From Candidatus Baldrarchaeum yapensis (lineage in GTDB: Archaea > Asgardarchaeota > Baldrarchaeia > Baldrarchaeales > Baldrarchaeaceae), in NCBI GenBank assembly GCA_016840465.1, contig JAEOSH010000059.1, positions 1 to 12,097 of the forward strand: 12,097 nt of DNA, given 5' to 3'. The notes below the pieces were generated by a model. It was not told the DNA's origin. It did not search any database and saw nothing but the letters and a program-made list of their open reading frames with translations. The translations under genes and the position numbers were made by a program. Within the stretch, counting starts at the first letter, position 1. Each line of letters opens with the position of its first letter. This document shows, one piece after another, positions 1 through 6,057 of this stretch.

Positions 1-353
1 AGGATTGCCTCTACTCTCTTGAGGCTTCTCGTCACCGGGTCAACCTCGAGGCCGAGGCCCTCCAGCGCGTGCAGCCCCAGTACCTCGTTATCCATTTCCT
101 CGGCAAACACAACTATCGTCGTCGCCCTTCTTCCCATGCACTCGACGACTGCTTCACCCACGTTCCTTGTAATGGTCCTGTTATCAATTGTCCTGAACCT
201 TCTACTGTCTGAGGGCGCCACTCCCAGCGTCTTGAGGGTGACGCGTTTGATCCATGTGTACGTACTACCAGTATCGACGAGCAGATCAAGATCCACAAAC
301 CTGGACTCATCACGGGGATTGTAGACCCTGACCCTAGCAACCGTATGCCTCAT
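1..353 (-). CDS. Clan AA (retropepsin-like) aspartic protease, N-terminal part, cut by window edge
   Basis: Reading leftward from an ATG at 353, the frame stays open to base 1, giving 117 residues and no stop, so the C-terminus lies outside the window. The key motif is LLVDTGSTYTW at about residues 24-34, with the candidate catalytic aspartate D27 in the D-T-G triad. Later comes VLGLHALEGLGLEVDP, the pattern (hydrophobic, then L-G, then E-x-L-G-L-x-V-D) typical of small archaeal and bacterial retropepsin-like proteases. Such proteins carry one D-T-G per chain and would act as homodimers. There is no signal peptide or membrane segment, so it is probably cytoplasmic. A GAGG site at 361-364 sits 7 bases before the ATG, and a TATA-like TTTAAAG lies at 401-407. 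Its substrate is unknown. Family confidence is good; function beyond proteolysis is not shown. Confidence 0.8.
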   Translation of the reverse strand, partial: MRHTVARVRVYNPRDESRFVDLDLLVDTGSTYTWIKRVTLKTLGVAPSDSRRFRTIDNRTITRNVGEAVVECMGRRATTIVVFAEEMDNEVLGLHALEGLGLEVDPVTRSLKRVEAI

Positions 354-400
354 GCGCAAACCTCGGACCTCAGCTACTACCTATGTAAGCGGAGAAATTC

Positions 401-407
401 CTTTAAA
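401..407 (-). promoter_or_regulatory. TATA box of the aspartic protease gene
   Basis: On the minus strand this reads GTGTTTAAAGGAA. A start of transcription about 25 bases downstream, near 378, would give a leader of about 25 bases containing the GAGG site at 361-364. This is inferred from position and sequence only. Confidence 0.4.
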
Positions 408-419
408 CACAACTATTAC

Positions 420-466
420 TTCAAAAGTGCTGTCAGGTTAAAAACGGCACCTTTATCACTTTTGAA
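420..466. repeat. Perfect 10-bp inverted repeat with 27-base spacer
   Basis: TTCAAAAGTG at 420-429 is matched exactly by its reverse complement CACTTTTGAA at 457-466. It lies just upstream of the presumed TATA box of the protease gene (401-407), so a pair of regulator half-sites is one explanation. A stem with a 27-base loop in the transcript running leftward from the antitoxin pseudogene is another. Confidence 0.5.
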
Positions 467-682
467 ATCTTCCAAGAGGTAAATACTTTCCCTTTAGCCC
501 CTCCCACCGCCTAACCTCGTAATGTAGGAATCGCGGCGATCCTTTCAAGTGCCTCGCTGAGTCTCTTGATGTTGCACATTCCCGTTTTTCTCAGCTGAGA
601 AGGCCACAGAATTGGGATACATGCGGGGCTGGGCGGCCACATAAACCCTCACATACCTTAAGAAGGTATTTCAGAAGTGCTA

Positions 683-911
683 TTAATCCGTCCACCTGAA
701 GTGCTGTGTTGCTTCTTTTGTTGCGTTTTCGAATATTTCTGCGGCCTCTTTATCGTCCGCTAGTACTCCGTATAGGGTTTCGACGGCGTTGCTTCTCAGG
801 TAGTTTTCTAAGTTTGTTTATAAGATCTGAGAAGCTTTCACCCGGCTTTTTGAGGAATTTTAGTTTTTCGTATGCCTCGACGGTTACGGGGATGCTCTTG
901 TACCTTCGCAT
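683..911 (-). pseudogene. VapB-type antitoxin (UPF0330/DUF217 family) broken by a one-base frameshift
   Basis: The ATG at 911 has a strong GGAGG site 8 bases upstream. The first 33 codons encode an N-terminus typical of archaeal UPF0330 antitoxins, including K-S-I-P-V-T-V-E-A-Y-E-K-L and K-K-P-G-E-S-F-S-D-L-I. That frame then runs into an arginine-rich, unlikely tail. If one base near 812 is skipped, reading continues from 811 as LENYLRSNAVETLYG, then ADDKEAAEIFENA, and ends FRWTD with TAA at 683-685. The restored protein has 75 residues, the usual size of the family, so an insertion of one base (or loss of two) broke the gene. A sequencing error or a programmed shift is possible. These antitoxins normally precede a PIN-domain VapC toxin; no intact toxin gene follows at 360-682, so this looks like a decaying module. 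Confidence 0.75.
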
Positions 912-964
912 GTTTACGCCCTCCGCGTATTCCACATTTGGGGATCGGGATATGTGAGGGCACG

Positions 965-975
965 TTCTATACAAC
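965..975 (-). promoter_or_regulatory. TATA-like element upstream of the broken antitoxin
   Basis: The minus strand reads GTTGTATAGAA. Transcription starting about 25 bases downstream would leave a leader of about 30 bases with the GGAGG site. The call rests on position only. Confidence 0.3.
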
Positions 976-1016
976 ATTAACATTGAGTGTAGAGATCATA
1001 AGGGCGGATGCATTTT

Positions 1017-1069
1017 CTGAAAACAAAAAGGAGGGAAAGTTGGGTTGGGCATGTGCTGACAATCGTCAG
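1017..1069 (-). terminator. Stop-codon hairpin and T-tract after the dehydratase gene
   Basis: CTGAC at 1056-1060 and GTCAG at 1065-1069 form a 5-bp stem with a 4-base loop that includes the TGA stop codon of the dehydratase gene. About 25 bases further along the minus strand comes the T-rich run CTTTTTGTTTTC. Archaeal termination depends mainly on such T-runs, so the run is the more probable signal and the hairpin may be incidental. Confidence 0.45.
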
Positions 1070-2502
1070 TCTAGGGAACTTCTTATTCCGGCGAGGTATT
1101 CTGCGATTTTCTTCTTTTCGCCGAAGTTGTAGCTTGCCGCTATTATTATTTCTTCCATTATGGGGGAGCCACCGCCGTGCACGCCCGCTACTTGGGACAC
1201 TCCGGTGAGAGCGGAGCACAGCGTATCTGACAGGAATCTGAAGCACCTGTGTATGTTTTCTGCGGGAATTCCCTCCTTTCTTTTGATGTACTTTTCGAGG
1301 TACGGTTTTGTTTCGGGGTTTATGAATTCATCCTCGTAGGGCAGGGTTGCGGGGAGCCCTCCCGCGAGTTCGGTTAGGATTTCGTATTCACGGTAGATGT
1401 GGACGCCTGCATGTCTTCTTCCGACGTTTGTGTAGATGACGTTTGGTATCTGGGTGCCGGACGGGTGCTTTGTGGAGGTGACAGCGGACGCTATGCCCGC
1501 GGCGTATACCAGTTCTCCCACGCATACCAGTTCAACGAGTCTGGATCTGACGTGTGGCTTGTCCCTGATTCCGTTGTATTCGGATACGAGTACTGAGGCT
1601 CCTAGGATGATGTCCGTGACCGCCGGTTTGCATCCTGTGTAGCTGTGTCTGTGGAAGTTGGCGAAGTGGTGCGCCAGTACTCCGGCGTAGGGCCACTCGC
1701 CGCATAGGAACACTCTTTCCCAAGGGACAAAGACGTCGTCGAACACCACGAATGAGTCTCCGACCCCGTATACTTCCGCGGGGCAGTGTAGTTCCTTTCG
1801 GGGCCTCGGGTATGCTACTCTTGTGATGAGTTTTACTCCCTCCGTATCGGCGGGTATTGCGAACGCGACGGCGTAGTCCTTATCTTTTTCGGTCATTGCC
1901 CTTGTAGGGAGCACTATGATCTCGTCTGCGTATGCTGCCATTGTTATGTGGTTCTTTGCGCCCCTTACGATGATTCCCTCGTCGGTCTTTTTGACTATTC
2001 TGACGTAGAGGTCGGGGTCGGGCTGCTGGTGGGGTCTAAGGCTTCTATCTCCTTTGACGTCGGTTTGTGCCGCCGCGGCGGTGAGGTCGTTCTTTTGGAA
2101 GTACTCGAGGTATTTGAGGAAGTTTTTGTGGTAGTCTGTGCCGTATGCTTTATCGACCTCGTAGGTTACGACGGAGAGGGCGTTGATGGCGTCACATCCC
2201 ATGCATCGCTGTATGCATCCGCCGGTTATGTGGCACAGTTTTCTTATCATTTCCTGCTTTTTGAGGAGGTCTTCGGGGCTTTGGGCTATGTGGGTGAAGC
2301 GGTTTATTTCCTGACCTGTGATATGGGATTTTGTTACTAGGAGGTCTTTATATTTTGGGTCCATAGCGAGTTCGAATGTTTTCGCGATTACTCTTATTCC
2401 ATACATCAGGAGGTGATGGTCGCGCGAGACACGTTTTCCTTCCATGTACACGTTTGGCTTCATTTTCTTGAGGTCCTCGATGTACTCCTCGGGGGTCCGC
2501 AT
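1066..2502 (-). CDS. abfD: 4-hydroxybutyryl-CoA dehydratase family protein (AbfD-like)
   Basis: 478 residues, close to the about 490 of the Clostridium aminobutyricum enzyme, which converts 4-hydroxybutyryl-CoA to crotonyl-CoA using FAD and a [4Fe-4S] cluster. Similarity runs end to end by my recollection of that sequence. All four cluster ligands are present: C96 and C100 in CIQRCMG, and H284 and C291 in HRHSYTGCK. T187, Y288 and K292 match the clostridial T190, Y296 and K300. However, the residue aligned with E257 is D249, that aligned with E455 is A439, and that aligned with A460 is G444 (in VHGGGSP). A related activity such as vinylacetyl-CoA isomerisation, or another radical dehydration, is therefore possible. 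The ATG at 2502 has GGTGA 7 bases upstream and a TATA box at 2534-2550. The gene is monocistronic and divergent from vapBC. The homologous flavin monooxygenases (HpaB) lack the cluster ligands, so that reading is unlikely. Confidence 0.88.
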   Translation of the reverse strand: MRTPEEYIEDLKKMKPNVYMEGKRVSRDHHLLMYGIRVIAKTFELAMDPKYKDLLVTKSHITGQEINRFTHIAQSPEDLLKKQEMIRKLCHITGGCIQRCMGCDAINALSVVTYEVDKAYGTDYHKNFLKYLEYFQKNDLTAAAAQTDVKGDRSLRPHQQPDPDLYVRIVKKTDEGIIVRGAKNHITMAAYADEIIVLPTRAMTEKDKDYAVAFAIPADTEGVKLITRVAYPRPRKELHCPAEVYGVGDSFVVFDDVFVPWERVFLCGEWPYAGVLAHHFANFHRHSYTGCKPAVTDIILGASVLVSEYNGIRDKPHVRSRLVELVCVGELVYAAGIASAVTSTKHPSGTQIPNVIYTNVGRRHAGVHIYREYEILTELAGGLPATLPYEDEFINPETKPYLEKYIKRKEGIPAENIHRCFRFLSDTLCSALTGVSQVAGVHGGGSPIMEEIIIAASYNFGEKKKIAEYLAGIRSSLD

Positions 2503-2533
2503 ACTCAGGTCACCTGTGGTAATGATTTTGGAT

Positions 2534-2550
2534 GGAATATATTATATTGT
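2534..2550 (-). promoter_or_regulatory. TATA box of the dehydratase gene
   Basis: The minus strand reads ACAATATAATATATTCC, an A/T-only core ending about 35 bases before the ATG. Transcription would start near 2512, giving a leader of about 10 bases that just includes the GGTGA ribosome-binding site. Confidence 0.55.
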
Positions 2551-2568
2551 TGTGAGAAATAAAAAATG

Positions 2569-2591
2569 AATGGGACCGTGGGGGACCCATT
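2569..2591. promoter_or_regulatory. Near-perfect inverted repeat upstream of the dehydratase promoter
   Basis: AATGGGACC at 2569-2577 pairs with GGACCCATT at 2583-2591 in 8 of 9 positions across a 5-base spacer. It lies about 20 bases upstream of the dehydratase TATA box, a usual place for an archaeal activator or repressor. That it is an operator is an inference. Confidence 0.4.
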
Positions 2592-2607
2592 GGGTGCGCG
2601 TGCGGTT

Positions 2608-2661
2608 CATGTGACAGTTGCTATTAGTTGTTACTAATTGTCATGCATTGTAATTCACATG
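2608..2661. promoter_or_regulatory. Nested inverted repeats upstream of vapBC, candidate autoregulatory operator
   Basis: Three nested dyads share roughly one centre: CATGTGA (2608-2614) with TCACATG (2655-2661), TGACA (2612-2616) with TGTCA (2639-2643), and TTAGT (2624-2628) with ACTAA (2633-2637). VapB/VapC complexes commonly bind inverted repeats next to their own promoter. The TATA-like element of vapB at 2681-2690 follows directly. Confidence 0.4.
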
Positions 2662-2680
2662 TTTTAGTAGATGGAGGATT

Positions 2681-2690
2681 GATTATATGA
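2681..2690 (+). promoter_or_regulatory. TATA-like element of vapBC
   Basis: GATTATATGA lies about 60 bases before the vapB ATG. Transcription would start near 2712 and leave a leader of about 38 bases. This placement also puts the short upstream ATG at 2696 outside the transcript. Confidence 0.35.
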
Positions 2691-2749
2691 TGTAATGCCA
2701 AAAATAATTAGGGAGAAGATGAAGTATTGCATGCGGGGGGAACTGGTGC

Positions 2750-2983
2750 ATGAAGGTTGTCCAGACGGTTGTTCCTGACGAGTTGCACAAGAAGCTTGTG
2801 GAAATTTCGAGGAAGGAGGGAAAGTCGATAAAGCAGATAGTCAGGGAGGCGCTTGAGGAGTGGATTGCGTGGAAGAGCGAGATCAAGGACGACGCTTTTC
2901 TTAATTTCAAGCCGGAGGACTTCGGGGTTGAAACGGATTCCAGCAGGTTGGAGAAGGTGCTGTATGGGGAGGAGAGGAAGTGA
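2750..2983 (+). CDS. vapB: VapB antitoxin, ribbon-helix-helix type
   Basis: 77 residues. Residues 1-40 form a ribbon-helix-helix pattern: a short strand (KVVQTVVPDEL) followed by two basic helices (KKLVEISRKEGKS and IKQIVREALEEWI). This fold binds DNA as a dimer and would repress its own promoter. The acidic tail, with KPEDFGVETDSSR and LEKVLYG near the end, matches the toxin-wrapping C-terminus of archaeal antitoxins paired with PIN toxins. Its TGA stop overlaps the GTG start of the toxin by four bases (GTGA at 2980-2983), which implies translational coupling. A GGGGGGA stretch lies about 9-15 bases before the ATG as a weak ribosome-binding site. The pair is complete, so this module is probably functional, unlike the broken antitoxin at 683-911. 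Confidence 0.85.
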   Translation: MKVVQTVVPDELHKKLVEISRKEGKSIKQIVREALEEWIAWKSEIKDDAFLNFKPEDFGVETDSSRLEKVLYGEERK

Positions 2984-3396
2984 GAATATTTGTGGATGCG
3001 TCGGCGTACATTGCGTACTTCAACGTTCGTGATAAGAACCACGGAAGGGCGATGAGTTTTCTGGAAAGGGTGAGGAATCGCGAAATATGGCCGGTGGTGT
3101 TTTTCACTTCCGATTACGTGTTCGATGAGGTTGTTTCGGTGATCCTGATATTGACGGGAAGAAGGGATCTCGCGGCGCGGGTGGGGGATGCTATCTTATC
3201 TTCGAAGATAACTAGGGTCATCAGGGTGAACAATGAAATCTTTCGAAGGGCGTGGGACTTATTCAAAAAATGTAAAGAGAAGTCATGGACTTTTACCGAT
3301 TGTACGTCTTTCATAATTATGGAGATGAACGGGATAAAGACCGCGTTTACCTTCGATGAGCACTTTAGGGAGGCCGGGTACACGGTAGTTCCATGA
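2980..3396 (+). CDS. vapC: VapC toxin, PIN-domain ribonuclease
   Basis: 138 residues from a GTG start inside the vapB stop region. The PIN-domain acidic residues are all visible: D6 in FVDASAYIA, E50 in DYVFDEVV, D107 in TFTDCTS, and D126 in FTFDEHF. PIN toxins are magnesium-dependent ribonucleases that cut tRNA, rRNA or mRNA and are held inactive by the partner antitoxin. Length and motif spacing are normal for the family. The target RNA cannot be predicted from sequence. The gene ends 41 bases before the convergent HdrD-like gene, with a hairpin between them. Confidence 0.88.
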   Translation: MRIFVDASAYIAYFNVRDKNHGRAMSFLERVRNREIWPVVFFTSDYVFDEVVSVILILTGRRDLAARVGDAILSSKITRVIRVNNEIFRRAWDLFKKCKEKSWTFTDCTSFIIMEMNGIKTAFTFDEHFREAGYTVVP

Positions 3397-3401
3397 TTGA
3401 G

Positions 3402-3421
3402 TATCCGCAAGGACGCGGATA
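3402..3421. terminator. Hairpin in the convergent gap between vapC and the HdrD-like gene
   Basis: TATCCGC (3402-3408) and GCGGATA (3415-3421) form a perfect 7-bp stem with a 6-base loop, placed exactly between two converging genes. There is no long T-run on either side, so it may block read-through or protect 3' ends rather than act as a classic terminator. Confidence 0.45.
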
Positions 3422-3437
3422 ATGGACGGAGGGGTTG

Positions 3438-4592
3438 TCATTCCAGGGCCTTTGCGACGAGTTCGGTGATGTCGAGGACCTCAAGTTGCACGCCGTAGTG
3501 TTCACTCGCGTCTTTCAGGTTTCTCTTGCAGAACGGGCATGATGAGACCAGAACGCTAGCATTTGTCTTAAGTGCGTCTTCTAATCTCCTGTATGCAGTT
3601 TTTAGTGCGAAGTCTGGGTAACCTGACTTTACGCCGCCGCCCGCGCCGCAACAGAACGCATTTTCTCTAGTTCTCTTCATTTCTATGAGTTCAACTCCTA
3701 AGCTTTTCAGTACTGTTCTTGGCGGGTCGAAGATCTTGGCGTGCCTCGCGAGGTGGCACGGGTCGTGGTAAGTAACCTTGAGATCGAGTTTGTTCTCGAA
3801 TTTCAGTCTTCCTTTCTTTATTTCTCGTTCTAGGAACTCCGTGATGTGGAGTATTCTGAATCTCGGGTAGACCCGTAGTTTCCGCGGGTAGTCTATTCTG
3901 AAGGTTCTATAGCATCCCGCACACGAGGTTACGATTTCTTTAACCCCAAGGCTGTGGATCAGCTTGACGTTGTGTTTTGCGAGATCCCTCACGATATCTG
4001 TCTGCCCGGTTCTGAGAAGGGGAGAGCCGCAGCACCACTCGTCCGGAAGGATAGTGAATTTCACTCCCAACGCACTCAGTATTCTGACGGTTGCGATGGC
4101 GATCTCCGTCTGCCTGTAGGACGATGTGCATCCGACGAAGTAAACTATGTCAGGCTTGTCGCTGAGCTCCACGTCCTTTGGAAGCCATTTAAGTCTGTCT
4201 TCATGTTTTTCGAAGTAGGGGTTATGCTCCTTCAGGACGTGCTCGCCGAACTGCTTATGTCTGGGAAGGGGGCCCACACCATCTTTCACAGCCTTTTCTC
4301 TCAACGCCTCTATAATTTCGGTGATGTACTGGCTTATGGGGTATATGCATTGGGTTGTGCAATTTCCGCATGTTGTGCATGAGTAAAGCACATGAATCAG
4401 GTGATCGGTCCATTTGAGTTCGCCGTTAAGTATTCCTTTCGCTATGCTCATTCTTCCGGGTGCGCTATAGATCTCAAATTTGTATTCCACGAGTGATGGG
4501 CAATTTTCGTAGAAGAGGGGGTGTCCAGTGAATGTGCAGTACTTACACTGATAGCATCGATGCAGGATTTCACTCAATTTCTCTAACGACAT
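3438..4592 (-). CDS. HdrD/GlcF-like iron-sulfur oxidoreductase subunit with two CCG domains
   Basis: 384 residues. The N-terminus holds two cysteine clusters: C13-x2-C16-x2-C19-x11-C31-P and C72-x2-C75-x2-C78-x3-C82, expected to bind two [4Fe-4S] clusters. Two CCG domains follow. The first has C155, C187-C188, C224 and C227; the second has C279, C314-C315, C352 and C355. In heterodisulfide reductase HdrB/HdrD, CCG domains bind noncubane clusters; in GlcF/GlpC/LutA relatives they serve electron transfer. The first ferredoxin-like motif has an 11-residue gap before its fourth cysteine, not the usual 3. The ATG at 4592 begins 19 bases after the stop of the GlcD-like gene, with GGAGG and GGTGA just upstream. 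It is the last gene of a three-gene operon and probably takes electrons from the FAD subunit. Final acceptor (quinone, disulfide or ferredoxin) is unknown. Confidence 0.85.
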   Translation of the reverse strand: MSLEKLSEILHRCYQCKYCTFTGHPLFYENCPSLVEYKFEIYSAPGRMSIAKGILNGELKWTDHLIHVLYSCTTCGNCTTQCIYPISQYITEIIEALREKAVKDGVGPLPRHKQFGEHVLKEHNPYFEKHEDRLKWLPKDVELSDKPDIVYFVGCTSSYRQTEIAIATVRILSALGVKFTILPDEWCCGSPLLRTGQTDIVRDLAKHNVKLIHSLGVKEIVTSCAGCYRTFRIDYPRKLRVYPRFRILHITEFLEREIKKGRLKFENKLDLKVTYHDPCHLARHAKIFDPPRTVLKSLGVELIEMKRTRENAFCCGAGGGVKSGYPDFALKTAYRRLEDALKTNASVLVSSCPFCKRNLKDASEHYGVQLEVLDITELVAKALE

Positions 4593-4611
4593 CTCTCACC
4601 ATCCTCCCGCA

Positions 4612-6024
4612 TCAGGGCGTCCACATGTGGGGATTCATTATATTATTCGGGTCGAGAAGCGCCTTTATCTTCTTAATAAGGTTTAGAAAGGCGGGGTCTG
4701 CGTGTTTTAGCACAATTTTCTGCAGTGAGGGCGAGGGTTTCCACGGCAGGCCTCCGAGGTTCAGCACCATTTCACAGATTTCCACGAGGGTGTCATGGAC
4801 CCTTTTCATCTCGTCAGGATCCTTCTTGTTGTAGGGGAACGTGTACATGATGAGGCATATGTGCCCGCCTCTGAACAGCCTTATGAGCTGGAGGTACTGG
4901 AGGTCATGTTTCTTTGCGATCTCAATACCGTTGTTCCATGCCTCCTTTATCCTCTCTATCGGCACGCAACAACCGAGGTACTCAACGCCTCCTCCTTCTC
5001 TGAGATCCATGAAGCCTAGGGGTTGCGGCAGCCAGAGCAGTACGTCCTTTACGATGTCGGGGGGTTCGAAGTATCTTATGGTGCTGCCCTTGCTTTTCTC
5101 GTCCTTTACGATTTTATCCACAGAATTTACTTTGAAATCGTACTCCTCCTTGGTCATGCCGCTCATAAATATGTCCATGTAGAACTCGGGGACGCCCGGG
5201 GGCTTCTCCCTCATTTGGTATCTCTCCCTTGAGGAGCCCGTCCAGCTTGTAACATCAATGTCGTCCGCGAGTCCCATCTTTGCGATTCTCATTATGAGGG
5301 AGATCACGTCCTCTATTTTGTCCGCCGCCAGTGTCAGAACACCTCTCACTTCCGGCTTGGGCCACAGCTGGATTCCCGCCTTCGTTATGATTCCCGTTGC
5401 CCCAAACCATCCGATGAAGAGTCCCGTCAGTTCCGGTAGGAATGCCCTTGTTATCCAAGAGGAGGTGACTGCACAGGATCCTACTCTTACCACCTCGCCG
5501 GTCGGTAGTACAACCTCTAGACCGTTTATGAGATCTTGGCTAAACCCGTACTTCAGGCTGGTATGTCCTCCGCCCCAAATTACCATGTTGGAAATTACGC
5601 CCACCGATGGTGGGGCATGCGGCAACGGGTACTCAAGATCCGGAAAGTTCTCCTCCAAGTACGTTTTCAGTTGGCCGGTTGTCACGCCCGCCTCCACGAC
5701 CGCGTACATGGACTCTCTGTTTACCTCGATGATTCTGTTCATCCTTTTAAGATCGATAACTATGCCTCCCTCACACGGAATCGCAAGACCCGAAAGGGAC
5801 ATTCCTCCGACGCGTGGGGTTATCGGAATCTTTTCCCTATTTGCAAGCGTCACTATTTTCTGAACTTCCTCGGTGCTTTTGGGCATGACGACGAAGGATG
5901 GCCTGCGCGGTGGCTCCAAGCTGGGATCATATGAGTAGTAGTACAGGACCTCCTCATCGTCGGAAACGTACTCCGGTCCTACAATTTTCGCGAGTTCCTC
6001 GCGTATTTTCTCGTGTTTATTCAT
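4612..6024 (-). CDS. GlcD-like FAD-dependent oxidoreductase (VAO/PCMH superfamily)
   Basis: 470 residues, the usual size for GlcD or D-lactate dehydrogenase relatives. The FAD domain is clear: PKSTEEVQKIV near residue 48, the pyrophosphate-binding loop PRVGGMSLSG at 70-79, and WGGGHTSLKYGF followed by GLEVVLPTGE at about 145-175. FGATGIITKAGI and a C-terminal LDPNNIMNP match the family ends. Members oxidise 2-hydroxy acids, aromatic alcohols or phenols; here S-E-G-T-L-G of the lactate/glycolate group reads W-F-G-A-T-G, so the substrate may differ. I chose the ATG at 6024 over an upstream TTG because GGTGA at 6030-6034 stands 5 bases before it and overlaps the TTG codon. It follows the small four-cysteine gene by 33 bases and precedes the HdrD-like subunit by 19, so the two larger proteins likely form one complex. 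Confidence 0.85.
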   Translation of the reverse strand: MNKHEKIREELAKIVGPEYVSDDEEVLYYYSYDPSLEPPRRPSFVVMPKSTEEVQKIVTLANREKIPITPRVGGMSLSGLAIPCEGGIVIDLKRMNRIIEVNRESMYAVVEAGVTTGQLKTYLEENFPDLEYPLPHAPPSVGVISNMVIWGGGHTSLKYGFSQDLINGLEVVLPTGEVVRVGSCAVTSSWITRAFLPELTGLFIGWFGATGIITKAGIQLWPKPEVRGVLTLAADKIEDVISLIMRIAKMGLADDIDVTSWTGSSRERYQMREKPPGVPEFYMDIFMSGMTKEEYDFKVNSVDKIVKDEKSKGSTIRYFEPPDIVKDVLLWLPQPLGFMDLREGGGVEYLGCCVPIERIKEAWNNGIEIAKKHDLQYLQLIRLFRGGHICLIMYTFPYNKKDPDEMKRVHDTLVEICEMVLNLGGLPWKPSPSLQKIVLKHADPAFLNLIKKIKALLDPNNIMNPHMWTP

Positions 6025-6057
6025 TTTACTCACCAAAAAATTATGTGAGGAGGTACG

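Larger units (their letters stand above)
354..682. other. Intergenic region with no recognised gene
   Basis: I find no convincing coding sequence here on either strand. It contains the promoter of the aspartic protease, the inverted repeat at 420-466, and the sequence downstream of the broken antitoxin where a partner toxin gene would be expected. Short open stretches exist, for example about 20 codons on the minus strand ending near 515, but none resembles a known protein. AAGTGCT occurs three times in and just beyond the region (near 425, 675 and 699), which may be chance. Confidence 0.5.

Noticed and set aside
113-340. 75-codon minus-strand frame at the left edge
   Set aside because: The frame starting at 353 encodes the aspartic protease motif; this is its shadow.
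513-578. Short minus-strand frame starting MCNIKRLSEALERI
   Set aside because: About 20 codons only. The start faintly recalls DUF2277 proteins but is far too short and lacks the rest of the family.
1948-2340. 130-codon plus-strand frame opposite the dehydratase
   Set aside because: It is opposite the cluster-ligand region of the dehydratase; the valine/glycine-rich translation is a typical shadow.
2696-2779. 27-codon frame (MPKIIREKMK...) overlapping the vapB start
   Set aside because: It probably lies upstream of the transcript start, has no ribosome-binding site and no similarity I recognise.
5258-5863. 201-codon plus-strand frame opposite the GlcD-like gene
   Set aside because: It is opposite conserved FAD-binding motifs and its serine/proline-rich translation resembles nothing known.
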